From contig NZ_CAJNAT010000001.1 in the NCBI RefSeq assembly GCF_905220705.1, positions 620,001-684,000 on the forward strand: 64,000 nt of DNA, in the 5' to 3' direction. Below are positions 46,212 to 55,262 of this stretch, piece after piece (the stretch's first letter is position 1; every line of letters begins with the position of its first letter). The DNA comes from Paraburkholderia domus (GTDB lineage: Bacteria; Pseudomonadota; Gammaproteobacteria; Burkholderiales; Burkholderiaceae). The notes beneath the pieces were generated by a model that was not told the DNA's origin, ran no database searches, and saw only the letters and a list, made by a program, of their open reading frames with translations. The translations under genes were made by a program, and so were the position numbers.

Positions 46212-47921
46212 ATGAATACCGAACGCAACGACGCGCCAGCGGCATCCAATTTCATCCGCAACATCATTGACGAAGACAACCGTAACGGCAAGTGGGGTCA
46301 GCGCGTCGAAACGCGCTTTCCGCCCGAGCCGAACGGCTACCTGCACATCGGTCACGCCAAGAGCATCTGCCTGAACTTCGGTGTGGCGCGCAGCTACGGC
46401 GGCGTGTGCCATCTGCGCTTCGACGATACGAATCCGGAAAAGGAAAGCGTCGAGTACGTCGACTCGATCATCGACTCCGTACGCTGGCTCGGTTTCGAAT
46501 GGGAAAAAGACGGCAACGAACAGCTCTACTTCGCGAGCGATTACTACGACAAGCTGTACGAATTCGCCGAACTGCTGATCGAACGCGGCAAAGCATATGT
46601 GGACAGCCAGTCGGCCGAAGAAATGCGCGCGAACCGCGGCTCGGCCTCCGAAGTCGGCACGCCGTCGCGCTTCCGCGACCGCTCCGTGCAGGAAAACCTC
46701 GACCTGTTCCGCCGCATGAAAGCCGGCGAGTTCAAGGAAGGCGAGCACGTGCTGCGCGCGAAGATCGACATGTCGTCGCCGAACTTCAACATGCGCGACC
46801 CGGTGATCTACCGGATCCGCTTTGCGCACCATTACCGCACCGGCGACACATGGTGCGTGTACCCGATGTACGACTACACACACTGCATCTCGGACGCGTT
46901 GGAAAACATCACGCATTCGCTGTGCACGCTCGAGTTCGAAGACCACCGTCCGCTGTACGACTGGATTCTGAATGAGCTGGCCGAAGCCGGGATTTTCACG
47001 CGTCCGCTGCCGCAACAGATCGAGTTTTCACGCCTGAACCTGACCTACGCCATCACCAGCAAGCGCAAGCTGCTGCAACTGGTGACCGAAGGCCATGTCG
47101 AGGGTTGGGACGATCCGCGTATGCCCACCATCGTCGGCGTGCGCCGCCGCGGCTTCACGCCGGAAGCAATCCAGTTGTTCTGCGAGCGCATTGGCGTCAC
47201 CAAGGTCGATTCATGGATCGACATGAGCGTGTTCGAAGGCGCACTGCGCGACGACCTGGACGAGAAGGCGCCGCGCACTGCTGCCGTGCTCGATCCGGTC
47301 AAGCTGATCATCGACAACTTTCCCGAAGGCGTGACCGAGCCGTGCAATGCGCCGGTCCATCCGCATCATCCGGAAATGGGTGTTCGGGAGTTCCCGATCT
47401 CGCGCGAACTGTGGATCGAACGCGATGACTACAACGAAACGCCGCCGAAGGGCTATTTTCGTCTGTTCCCGGGCAACAAGGTGCGCCTGCGCTACGGTTA
47501 TGTGATCGAATGCATCGGCGCGGACAAAGACGAAAACGGCAACATCGTCGCAGTCCACTGCAACTACTTTCCGGACAGCAAATCGGGCACCGAAGGCGCG
47601 AACACCTATAAGGTCAAGGGCAACATTCACTGGGTCAGCGCGGCAGCCGCGTGCCCGGCCGAAGTACGCATCTACGACCGTCTGTTCAAGGAACCGCAAC
47701 CGGACGCCGGTGGCCGCGACTTCCTTGAAGCGCTGAATCCGGATTCCAAGCGCGTGGTCAATGCCTATCTGGAACCGGGTGCGCGCGACGCGTTGCCGGA
47801 ACAGCGCTATCAGTTCGAGCGCCATGGCTATTTCGTCGCCGACCGCGTCGATTCGAAACCGGGCAAGCCCGTGTTCAATCGCATCGTCGGCTTGCGCGAC
47901 AGCTGGGGCAAGCCGGCGTAA
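46212..47921 (+). CDS. glnS: Glutamine--tRNA ligase
   Basis: Charges tRNA-Gln. The 569-residue class I synthetase has '[23 protein letters not shown]' (HIGH as HIGH in 'YLHIGHAKS') and a KMSKS equivalent in '[10 protein letters not shown]'. '[17 protein letters not shown]' and a GlnRS anticodon-binding beta-barrel follow ('[15 protein letters not shown]'). The ATG at 46212 starts the conserved sequence. A TAGAAT at 46154-46159 may be its -10 box. It is followed by 142 bases before the next gene. Confidence 0.95.
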   Translation: MNTERNDAPAASNFIRNIIDEDNRNGKWGQRVETRFPPEPNGYLHIGHAKSICLNFGVARSYGGVCHLRFDDTNPEKESVEYVDSIIDSVRWLGFEWEKDGNEQLYFASDYYDKLYEFAELLIERGKAYVDSQSAEEMRANRGSASEVGTPSRFRDRSVQENLDLFRRMKAGEFKEGEHVLRAKIDMSSPNFNMRDPVIYRIRFAHHYRTGDTWCVYPMYDYTHCISDALENITHSLCTLEFEDHRPLYDWILNELAEAGIFTRPLPQQIEFSRLNLTYAITSKRKLLQLVTEGHVEGWDDPRMPTIVGVRRRGFTPEAIQLFCERIGVTKVDSWIDMSVFEGALRDDLDEKAPRTAAVLDPVKLIIDNFPEGVTEPCNAPVHPHHPEMGVREFPISRELWIERDDYNETPPKGYFRLFPGNKVRLRYGYVIECIGADKDENGNIVAVHCNYFPDSKSGTEGANTYKVKGNIHWVSAAAACPAEVRIYDRLFKEPQPDAGGRDFLEALNPDSKRVVNAYLEPGARDALPEQRYQFERHGYFVADRVDSKPGKPVFNRIVGLRDSWGKPA

Positions 47922-48063
47922 GCTGGAGACGCTACAGCGCGAAGCGCATCTGAAGTTGAATACGGCGTGCATCTCGCGAGTGGGACGCACGCCGTTTCGT
48001 TGCATCATGTTCCATCGACAATGACAGCGCGGCATACGTGCACGCGTCAGTCCGGGAGGCCCG

Positions 48064-49071
48064 ATGAAAGTTGCAGCCCGCCGCGGGGCGAGTGCATGGG
48101 GCACAGCAGCAGGTGCGCGATATGCGCCTACCGTTCCTGCTACGCGCATGATTCGCGCCGCACGCGTCGCACAAAGCATGCGTTGCACACTCATAGCGTT
48201 GGTCGCATTCGGCGCGGCGTCGCTCGCCTGCCCCGCTCATGCGGAAGAACTCACCGGCACACTGAAGAAAATCCACGACGACGGCGTAGTCGTGCTCGGC
48301 GTGCGTGAAGCGTCGATTCCCTTCTCGTACTTCGACGGCAAGAGCACGGTCGGCTACTCGCAGACCATCGCGCTGCAGATCGTCGACGAAATCAAGAAAA
48401 CGCTTGGACTGCCGCAACTGAAGGTCCACGAGATCACCGTGACCTCGTCGAACCGTACGCCGATGTTGCTGAACAACCAGATCGATCTGGAATGCGGCTC
48501 GACCACGCATACGGTGGAACGCGAAAACGTGGCCGCCTTTTCGAACAGCTTCTTCCAGTACGCGGTACGCATGATCGCTCGCAAGAGCAGCGGCATCACG
48601 GATTTTCCGGACCTGGCCGGCAAGACGGTCGTGACGACGGCGGGCACCTCCGACGAGCGCCTGCTGCGCCGCATGAACACCGAGAAGCATCTCAACATGC
48701 GCATCACGAGCGTGCGCGATCACCCGGATGCATTTGCCGCACTCAAGGATGACCGGGCGGTGGCCTTCGTGATGGACGAGCCGATCGTGTACGGTTTCAA
48801 GGCGACCGACCCGCACCCTGAAGACTTCGTGGTGACCGGTACGCCGCTCGGCTACGAAGTCTACGCCTGCATGTTTCGCAAGGGCGACGAGCCGTTCCGC
48901 ACGCTCGTGAACGGGGTGATCGCGCGCGGCCAGACTGCCGGAGACGCGGAACGTCTGTATAACCAGTGGTTCACGCAGCCGATTCCGCCGCACGGCATCA
49001 ATCTGAATTTTCCGCTGTCGGAGCAGAACCGCACGCTGTTCGCTCATCCGAACGACCGCGCGCTCGACTGA
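48064..49071 (+). CDS. Amino acid ABC transporter substrate-binding protein (glutamate/aspartate type)
   Basis: A periplasmic type 2 binding protein (SBP_bac_3), 335 residues. A long leader ends in a hydrophobic stretch 'TLIALVAFGAASLACPAHA', then the mature chain begins 'EELTGTLKKIHDDGVVVLGV'. Features such as 'VPYSQTIALQIV'-like 'VGYSQTIALQIVDEI', 'DLECGSTTHTVERE' and 'VTTAGTSDERLLR' resemble GltI. GGGAGG precedes the ATG at 48064; the true signal peptide may start at an internal Met. No permease or ATPase is nearby, so it works with a distant transporter or as a sensor domain. Confidence 0.85.
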   Translation: MKVAARRGASAWGTAAGARYAPTVPATRMIRAARVAQSMRCTLIALVAFGAASLACPAHAEELTGTLKKIHDDGVVVLGVREASIPFSYFDGKSTVGYSQTIALQIVDEIKKTLGLPQLKVHEITVTSSNRTPMLLNNQIDLECGSTTHTVERENVAAFSNSFFQYAVRMIARKSSGITDFPDLAGKTVVTTAGTSDERLLRRMNTEKHLNMRITSVRDHPDAFAALKDDRAVAFVMDEPIVYGFKATDPHPEDFVVTGTPLGYEVYACMFRKGDEPFRTLVNGVIARGQTAGDAERLYNQWFTQPIPPHGINLNFPLSEQNRTLFAHPNDRALD

Positions 49072-49116
49072 ACGTGTCGGGCAGCCGTGCGGGTCCGGTT
49101 GCCGGTGTCGCCAGCG

Positions 49117-49566
49117 CTATAGTGTTCGATGCAGATCCGCGAGCGAGAGCGTGGTCTGAAAGAGCCGTGTGAGACTGCGGCTCGCGTACTGCTCGACTTC
49201 GTCCGGCGCGACCCAGCGGTATGCGTCCATTTCGGGAATCAGCGTGCCGTCAGAGCGGCGCGGAAACAGCGAGGTGCAGGTGCACGAACTCAGATCGAGT
49301 TCATTGGCCGTCGCGCGCGCCGCAAACAGATGCAGATCCTTGTCGCGCCGGTAGACGAACAGTCCGAGATCCTTCAGACGCCCGGGCTCGATCACGATGC
49401 CGGTCTCCTCGACCATCTCGCGCAACGCCGTGACGTGAGGCGCTTCGCCCTCTTCGCCGTGCCCTTTCGGAACGTCCCAATGAGACGTTTCAGTGGCGTG
49501 CGCGAGCAGCACCCGACCGTCGGGGTCGAGCAGTACGACACCACACGAGACGACCCGCGCGCTCAT
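49117..49566 (-). CDS. NUDIX hydrolase (Ap4A/NudB-like)
   Basis: A 149-residue NUDIX protein. 'GVVLLDPDGRVLLAHATETSHWDVPKG' (key run 'SHWDVPKGHGEEGEAP') and the box 'GEEGEAPHVTALREMVEETGI' place it near bis-nucleoside tetraphosphatases and MutT-like enzymes. The C-terminal 'YRWVAPDEVEQYAS' is typical. The ATG at 49566 is preferred; an upstream TTG is unlikely. Substrate unknown. It is unrelated in sequence detail to the zinc-ribbon NUDIX protein at 34607. Confidence 0.85.
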   Translation of the reverse strand: MSARVVSCGVVLLDPDGRVLLAHATETSHWDVPKGHGEEGEAPHVTALREMVEETGIVIEPGRLKDLGLFVYRRDKDLHLFAARATANELDLSSCTCTSLFPRRSDGTLIPEMDAYRWVAPDEVEQYASRSLTRLFQTTLSLADLHRTL

Positions 49567-49648
49567 CGCTGCAACGCACCGCAAGCACGCACGATTTCAG
49601 GCTGCGCCGGCACCAGGCCTGCGCACCTCGTCATACCTGCCCGCACGC

Positions 49649-50038
49649 TCAGTGCTTTTTCTGCAATTGCCAGTTGCCGCTGCCCTGTTTGCAGAACTGC
49701 GGACGCAGGCTCATCGACTGTCCTTTCGCATTCAGCACGACACCGACGTCGCGGCAGGTGCGCTCGCCGTCCTTCGCGGTGTTGGCGATGGTGATCGTCG
49801 CGTCGATCTTGACGCTGTTGCCGGTGCCTTCGTTGACCCAGTTCGCGCTTTCGCCGTCCTGCTTGTCGTTCAAGGCCGTCAAAACGGCGCTTTTGATCGA
49901 ATCGATATCGCGTTGCTTCATATACGTGATCGGCGTGTCGTTCAGAAAACCGAGGTTCGCCGCTTGCGCGCCGATGGCGCCGCCAAGCAGGAGGCCACCG
50001 ACGGTCAGGTGAAACAGGGCACGGGTTCGCATCGACAT
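49649..50038 (-). CDS. Small exported protein, surface-antigen-like
   Basis: A 129-residue protein with a clear signal peptide over about residues 1-26 ('ALFHLTVGGLLLGGAIGAQA'). The mature part contains two Cys ('ERTCRDVGVV', 'RPQFCKQGSGNWQL') and reads like the C-terminal half of 17-kDa surface-antigen-type proteins. GAGGAGA lies nine bases before the ATG. Location periplasm or outer membrane; function not known. Confidence 0.7.
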   Translation of the reverse strand: MSMRTRALFHLTVGGLLLGGAIGAQAANLGFLNDTPITYMKQRDIDSIKSAVLTALNDKQDGESANWVNEGTGNSVKIDATITIANTAKDGERTCRDVGVVLNAKGQSMSLRPQFCKQGSGNWQLQKKH

Positions 50039-50318
50039 GAAGGGTTCTCCTCGAAGAGTAATTCGGCGGTCTCGAGCGCGCTCACGGCGGCTCGTGATCT
50101 GGACCCCAAAAGCATAGCATGTCGCCCTCGAGGTGGCCGCCTGGATGCGACCTCGCAGCGACCCACAGCAGCCCGCAGTGTCCGATCCCGCCTATCGGGA
50201 ATGACCCTGCATGACGGCTGCCTAGATTTTTAGGACGAGTCTCATATCTTCTTATGAAACGTCTTCTTAAGATAGGCCTGTTGCGCTGCTGCGCTGATCA
50301 AGCTTCCAACGATTCCTT

Positions 50319-50558
50319 ATGGACATCTCGTTTGCTCTCGAAACCGTCTCCATCGCGCTCGCGATCTTTTGCATCGCGCTCATGCCGTTCGCGATCAGCC
50401 GCGATCCTGGCCTTGCGCGACGCATCGTGCAAATGGACAGCCTCCCCCGTGCACGCTGGCCAAATCTGCTGACACGCGTCGGCATTGCATGCCTCCTGAT
50501 GTCGTTCGCACTGCTGCTGGCCGCTTGCTACTACATCCTTACCGGCACAGGTAGCTGA
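50319..50558 (+). CDS. Small two-helix membrane protein, hypothetical
   Basis: A 79-residue frame with two hydrophobic stretches: 'VSIALAIFCIALMPFAI' and 'GIACLLMSFALLLAACYYIL', joined by a basic loop. This looks like a small inner-membrane protein. No ribosome site is obvious before the ATG, and the family is not recognised. It lies alone between leftward and rightward genes, convergent with the peroxidase. Confidence 0.5.
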   Translation: MDISFALETVSIALAIFCIALMPFAISRDPGLARRIVQMDSLPRARWPNLLTRVGIACLLMSFALLLAACYYILTGTGS

Positions 50559-50614
50559 CCACAGCCGCGGCGATACAGGCCGTCTCAACCGGCATCGCAG
50601 TCATCGCCCGGCGA

Positions 50615-52177
50615 TCAATTCGCGGCCGCACCATTTCCCGGCTTATTTCCCGCTTTGTATCCATCCGTGAGCGTATTCAAGAACGCCACCAGATCCTTGA
50701 TTTCAGCCTCATCGAGCGCCGGCTTGTCACCCGGCTTGCGATCGAACGGCGGCTCGGTATTCAGATTGGCCCAGTAACGCTGCGGCAAATCGTCGAACTT
50801 CTGCACTTTGCCCTTCGAGACCGGATAGAACTTTTCCGGATTCGTGTCGCGTTGCACATAAAAGCGCACCACCTGATCAAGCGAATGATAAATGCCGTTG
50901 TGGAAGAAACTCTTCTTCAACGCGACGTTGCGCAGCGTCGGCGTACGGAAGATGCCGCAAAACTCGGCGCGGCCCTTCAGATCGGTACGCTCCGGCCCGC
51001 ATGCGCCGAGGTCGTAGAAATGCGGATCGCGATTCACCGCCAGCGCGCGGTTGCGCGGCACGCCGATCGCAATCAGAGCGAAGTCGCTGAACTGCGGCGG
51101 CGCGCCGTCCATGGTGCGCTGGCTGATGTGGCAGCTCGCGCAATTGCCCTTCTTTTCGTCGTTGAAGACTTGCAGACCGTGTAGCTCGGCCTTGGTCAAT
51201 TGCGCTTTGCCGGCCAGATACGCGTCGTACTTGCTGGTGTAGGGATAGAAAAGCTCGGGCGTCTGCTCGAAAGTTTCCAGCGCTTGCAGTACGGCTTTGA
51301 AGGTGGCGTCGTCGCTGTCGAAAATATGTTCGCCGAATGCCGCGCGGAAAGCGTCGGCATACGGCGCCGCCGTCACCGCCGCTGTGACCTTCGCAGGCGT
51401 GCTGCCCATTTCGAACGACGACAGCAGCGGAATGCGCGCCTGATCCGAGCCGCGGTCGACCCGGCCGTCCCATGTCAAGCCACCGGTCGGCCCCGCATCC
51501 ACGCTTTCATCGCCTTCGTCGTCCGACTCGTGATAGTGCTCGGCGAACGCCGGCACCGATTGCAGGTACTTGAGCGTCGGCGCCGCGCGCATGCCGGTGC
51601 GGTGCATGTCGTTGCCGCCCAGTTGTACCGACAGCGAATTCGCCGGCGAAAAGCCGTGGTCGGGACTGTGGCATGACGCGCAAGCCAGCTTGCCCGAGCC
51701 GGACAGCGACGCATCAAAGAACAGTTGCTTGCCCAGCGCCGACATCTGCCGCACGGATTCGTAGACTTGCGCGCGGGTCTGGCCGGTTTCATGTGCGGCC
51801 ACTTTCATCGCAGAGGCCGTCATAGGTCCGGACGCAGGCGACGCATTCGCCTGCGCCTCGGCGCCCGCATTGGCCTTGGCGTTCACATCCGCGCTGCTAT
51901 TCACTTGCGCCTTGGCGCCCCGATCCGCTTTGGCGCCCGCTTCTGCCGCAGGCTCCGCTGTCGGGGAGCCTGCATCGCAGGCTGCCAGGGTCATGGTCAT
52001 TGCCGCGAGCGCCACCACCAACACTGCGCCGATTCCTGCCGGCCCCGCGCGCCGCCGCGCCCGAGGCTGAACCGCCGCTTTCCGAATCCCCGCGAGACCA
52101 GGCCGCATATGAATGATGTGAGTTTGTGATATCGAAGTCCGCGAGCGTATTTCATCGGCATGTCGTTTAAATGACAT
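50615..52177 (-). CDS. Di-haem cytochrome c peroxidase/MauG-like lipoprotein
   Basis: A 520-residue exported di-haem protein. Two CxxCH haem sites are visible: 'LACASCHSPDHGFSP' and 'GNCASCHISQRTMDG'. Bacterial cytochrome c peroxidase features are 'LGKQLFFDASLSGSGKLACA' and 'FFHNGIYHSLDQVVRFY'. The lipobox 'MTLAAC' sits after a hydrophobic segment near residue 60, and an Ala/Lys/Asp-rich linker of ~50 residues follows. It could reduce peroxide or act as a MauG-like oxidase. The start is uncertain: ATG at 52177 or 52108, neither with a good ribosome site. It is divergent from the phosphoesterase gene. Confidence 0.85.
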   Translation of the reverse strand: MSFKRHADEIRSRTSISQTHIIHMRPGLAGIRKAAVQPRARRRAGPAGIGAVLVVALAAMTMTLAACDAGSPTAEPAAEAGAKADRGAKAQVNSSADVNAKANAGAEAQANASPASGPMTASAMKVAAHETGQTRAQVYESVRQMSALGKQLFFDASLSGSGKLACASCHSPDHGFSPANSLSVQLGGNDMHRTGMRAAPTLKYLQSVPAFAEHYHESDDEGDESVDAGPTGGLTWDGRVDRGSDQARIPLLSSFEMGSTPAKVTAAVTAAPYADAFRAAFGEHIFDSDDATFKAVLQALETFEQTPELFYPYTSKYDAYLAGKAQLTKAELHGLQVFNDEKKGNCASCHISQRTMDGAPPQFSDFALIAIGVPRNRALAVNRDPHFYDLGACGPERTDLKGRAEFCGIFRTPTLRNVALKKSFFHNGIYHSLDQVVRFYVQRDTNPEKFYPVSKGKVQKFDDLPQRYWANLNTEPPFDRKPGDKPALDEAEIKDLVAFLNTLTDGYKAGNKPGNGAAAN

Positions 52178-52323
52178 ACAGCCGACGAAAATATCGAATC
52201 ACAAGCAATTCGTAATTAATTACATCTTTCTGTCAAATACCTTGTTCAAACTTTCGCTCGCGGCCATCCGTGTAAGCAATGCACGCGGCCCATCCCCAAC
52301 GCGAGAGAGAGAACACACACTAA

Positions 52324-53904
52324 ATGAACAAAAAACTGATCTGCGCGACGCCTATCGCGATCGCAGCAGCGTTGAGCCTGTATGCGTGCGGCGGCGACAA
52401 TATCACCCAGCAACCGGACATCACCTCGATCAAGACGGTCGTGGTGATCTACGCGGAGAATCGCAGCTTCGACAATCTGTATGGCAACTTCCCGGGCGCC
52501 AACGGTCTGCAGAACGTGACGGCCGCGAGCGCCACGCAGGTCGACCGCAACGGCGCGCCGCTCGCGACGCTGCCGCAAGTGTGGAACGGTCTGACGCAAA
52601 CCGGCGTAACGCCGGTAGTGACGCAAGCAATGACGGCCAACCTGCCGAACAGCCCGTTCGCCATCGACGACCCGAAGGGTTTCAACACGCCGATTACGGC
52701 CACCACGCGCGACCTGTATCACCGCTTCTATGAAAACCAGATGCAGATCAATGGCGGCAAGAACGACAAGTTCGCCGCGTGGGCGGATTCCGGCGGCCTC
52801 GTCATGGGTCACTACACACTCAATGCGGACAAGCTGCCGCTGTGGAAGATCGCCCAGCAATACACCCTGGCCGACAACTTCTTCATGGGTTCATTCGGCG
52901 GCTCGTTCCTGAATCACCAGTGGCTGGTTTGCGCGTGCACGCCGACCTATCCGAATGCGGACAAGAGCCCGGCAGCCGGCTCGATCTCGGCGGTGGAAAA
53001 CGATGGCGTCACGCTGAAGGTGACAACCAACTCGCCGGCTTCGGCACTGAGCGGTCCACCGAAATACGTGCTCTCGGGCAACCTGACGCCTGACTTCTAC
53101 GCGATCAACACGATGCAGCCGCCGTATCAGCCGAGCGGCAACAAGGCGGCTTCGGGCGGCGACGCCACCCTCGCCGATCCGAGCGCGGCCACCACGCTGC
53201 CGGCACAGACGCAACAGCACATCGGTGATCTGCTGAACAACGCGAAGGTGTCGTGGGCATGGTACGGCGGCGCGTGGGGCGCGGCAGTGTCGGCAGCGCA
53301 AAACGGCACGTCGAACGTGATCTACGGCGCGAACCTGACGGCGCCGAACTTCCAGCCGCATCATCAGCCGTTCAACTACTTCGCCGATCTCGCACCGGGC
53401 TCGGCGAACCGCTCGCAGCATTTGCTCGACGGCGGTATGGCGGGCTCCGAGTTCATCAAGGCGATCGATGCCGGTACGCTGCCGCAAGTGTCGTTCTACA
53501 AGCCGCAGGGCAACCTGAACGAGCACCCGGGTTACACCGACGTCGCCTCGGGCGATCAGCACATTGCCGACGTGATCTCGCATCTGCAGAAAAGCCCGCA
53601 GTGGAACAACATGCTGGTAGTCGTCACGTACGACGAAAACGGCGGCTTCTGGGATCACGTGGCGCCCCCGAAGGCCGACCGTTGGGGTCCGGGTACGCGG
53701 ATTCCGGCGCTGATCATCTCGCCGTACGCGAAGAAGGGTTTCGTCGATCACACGCAGTACGACACGACGTCGATCCTGCGCTTCATCACGCATCGCTTCT
53801 CGCTGCCGACGCTGCCGGGCATCGCCACGCGTGATGCTGCTCTGGTCAGCAACGGCAGCAAACCGATGGGCGATTTGACGGCTGCGCTGAACATCAAGCA
53901 GTAG
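52324..53904 (+). CDS. Alkaline-phosphatase-superfamily phosphoesterase (acid phosphatase AcpA/phospholipase C type)
   Basis: A 526-residue exported phosphoesterase. The signal peptide with lipobox-like 'LSLYACGGD' is followed by the family metal/nucleophile motif 'VIYAENRSFDNLYGNFPGANG'-type (key run 'YAENRSFDNLYG'). 'FMGSFGGSFLNHQWLVCACTP' and the C-terminal metal site 'VVTYDENGGFWDHVAPP' also fit. It matches the AcpA/non-haemolytic phospholipase C family and likely cleaves phosphomonoesters or phospholipids in the periplasm. A strong terminator follows. The exact substrate is not given by sequence. Confidence 0.88.
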   Translation: MNKKLICATPIAIAAALSLYACGGDNITQQPDITSIKTVVVIYAENRSFDNLYGNFPGANGLQNVTAASATQVDRNGAPLATLPQVWNGLTQTGVTPVVTQAMTANLPNSPFAIDDPKGFNTPITATTRDLYHRFYENQMQINGGKNDKFAAWADSGGLVMGHYTLNADKLPLWKIAQQYTLADNFFMGSFGGSFLNHQWLVCACTPTYPNADKSPAAGSISAVENDGVTLKVTTNSPASALSGPPKYVLSGNLTPDFYAINTMQPPYQPSGNKAASGGDATLADPSAATTLPAQTQQHIGDLLNNAKVSWAWYGGAWGAAVSAAQNGTSNVIYGANLTAPNFQPHHQPFNYFADLAPGSANRSQHLLDGGMAGSEFIKAIDAGTLPQVSFYKPQGNLNEHPGYTDVASGDQHIADVISHLQKSPQWNNMLVVVTYDENGGFWDHVAPPKADRWGPGTRIPALIISPYAKKGFVDHTQYDTTSILRFITHRFSLPTLPGIATRDAALVSNGSKPMGDLTAALNIKQ

Positions 53905-54028
53905 ACGATCCGCGATGAGCGGACCGCGACGAGCGTTCAGCAATTGAGCGAGCAACGTTGAGCAGTCCGCGACCTGCAGGCAGAGAATGTCGGTAAGCAA
54001 CAGTCCGCCGAATGGCAGGACTTTGACG

Positions 54029-54052
54029 GGGCAGCTTCGGCTGCCCTTTTTT
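54029..54052 (+). terminator. Rho-independent terminator after the phosphoesterase
   Basis: GGGCAGC-TTCG-GCTGCCC followed by six T residues, a classic UUCG-capped terminator 125 bases after the stop codon. Confidence 0.9.
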
Positions 54053-54236
54053 GTTTTCGTCGCGCGCACTAGCCGACGACGCAAGAAACTCGCGAAAGAC
54101 CCAGACAGTGACCCAACGCGTTTTCATGACCGGCGTATGCTTCGACGCAGGACGCGAACATCATTCTCGCCGATGACGGCTCGAAGCCCTTAGCGGCGTG
54201 TTGCAGGCTTGCCTACTCATCCAGGAGTTCGACAGC

Positions 54237-54620
54237 ATGACTGAAAAAACCATCAAGGTCCCCGGCCCTGATCATCCGATCACGGTCGAGCCGGAAAAAG
54301 CCCGCGTGGTGGTCACGGTAGCCGGCCGCGTGATCGCAGATACACGCAACGCGCTGGCGCTGCGTGAGGCGTCGTATCCGCCCGTGTATTACATTCCGCG
54401 CAATGATGTCGAGATGACGCTGCTGGAACGCACCGATCACTCAACCTATTGCCCGTACAAGGGAGATTGCGCGTACTACAGCATTCCGATTGGCGGCGAG
54501 CGGGCCGTGAACGCGGTCTGGACCTACGAGTCGCCCTACGCGCCCGTGAAAGAGATCGCTCAGCATCTGGCGTTCTATCCGAACCGGGTCGATTCCATCG
54601 ACGTGGAACCGGCAGCGTAA
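54237..54620 (+). CDS. DUF427 domain protein
   Basis: A 127-residue DUF427 protein. 'VVVTVAGRVIADTRNALALRE', 'PPVYYIPRNDVEMTLL' and 'STYCPYKGDCAYYSI' are the family landmarks. The fold is a small beta-barrel; function is not established. AGGAG lies about eight bases before the ATG at 54237. It is the last core-type gene before the island boundary at 54.68 kb. Confidence 0.88.
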   Translation: MTEKTIKVPGPDHPITVEPEKARVVVTVAGRVIADTRNALALREASYPPVYYIPRNDVEMTLLERTDHSTYCPYKGDCAYYSIPIGGERAVNAVWTYESPYAPVKEIAQHLAFYPNRVDSIDVEPAA

Positions 54621-54681
54621 ACGGCCAGCCGCGCATCGCAGCGGTGAGGCTTCGAAGCACGACGCCAGGCAATTGAAGAGT

Positions 54682-54710
54682 TGGTACGGCAGGAGGGACT
54701 CGAACCCTTA
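54682..54710 (-). other. 3'-terminal tRNA fragment, probable attachment-site scar
   Basis: Read on the minus strand, this is the T arm with loop TTCGAGT and stem GGG/CCC, a seven-base acceptor strand CTGCCGT, discriminator A and CCA. The 5' three-quarters of a tRNA (D arm, anticodon arm, matching ACGGCAG) is absent on its 5' side. One T-stem pair is mismatched. This is what remains at the far end when an element integrates into a tRNA 3' end. The parental tRNA type is not identified, and no second copy was found in the window. Confidence 0.6.
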
Positions 54711-55121
54711 TGGTTTTTCCCGGCCCCTCCCCATCCGTTCAGCGCGACAAGAATACTGTGCTTTCAACTACTTATCTCTCAAACTTAAATATGCACCTCG
54801 GTGCATGTGTACCGTTGGTTTGCATTTAGGTTGTCAAGCGTATATTTCTCGTTGCCTCAGGGGGGTGCGGGGGGAGCCGGCCTTAGAGTTATCAACAGGG
54901 GTCGGAGCGTTTTAACGAAGGCGCGTCACTCGAGAATCGAGTACTTAACCTTCCGCAGCGAAGGATGAACGTTCTCCAGATTCGGTGACGGATAGCCTTG
55001 ATTCAGCTAGGCCGAATATCTCGGACGGTTCAACGGTTACGGTGGCTAACTCTGCATCGTGCTTAGGCCTATCAGCAGTGCTGGTCTTTCGCGAGAGCCC
55101 TGAACATGATATGTTTCGCGC

Positions 55122-55244
55122 TGTCTGCGGACAGATTTGTTATCGCGATTCGCGATAAATGGAAGTAATGCGCGAAGGCGCTGCCCTCGCATATCGTAGC
55201 GGCTATCTCGCTGATGATACGTTGCCAAAGAGTGTCCGCAGACA
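55122..55244 (+). ncRNA. Retron msr-msd RNA, Ec67-like
   Basis: The ends form a perfect 12-bp inverted repeat, TGTCTGCGGACA (55122-55133, a1) and TGTCCGCAGACA (55233-55244, a2). The G at 55134, directly after a1, is the predicted branch guanosine. 'AGATTTGTT' follows it. Next come a 7-bp msr hairpin (55141-55157, TATCGCG-ATT-CGCGATA), 'AATGG', and an msd with stems at 55172-55190 and 55192-55219. From memory, retron Ec67 RNA has the same order, including AGATTTGTT and GAGTG at the a2 junction. The template would run from about 55231 back to about 55170, giving an msDNA near 62 nt. It sits 18 bases upstream of the reverse transcriptase ATG. Confidence 0.85.
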
Positions 55245-55262
55245 CCCATCTTCTTATACCGA

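Noticed and set aside
54673..54915. 80-codon plus-strand frame starting 'MKSWYGRRDSNP'
   Set aside because: The start is the antisense of the tRNA fragment; 'RRDSNP' is a well-known false translation of tRNA 3' ends.
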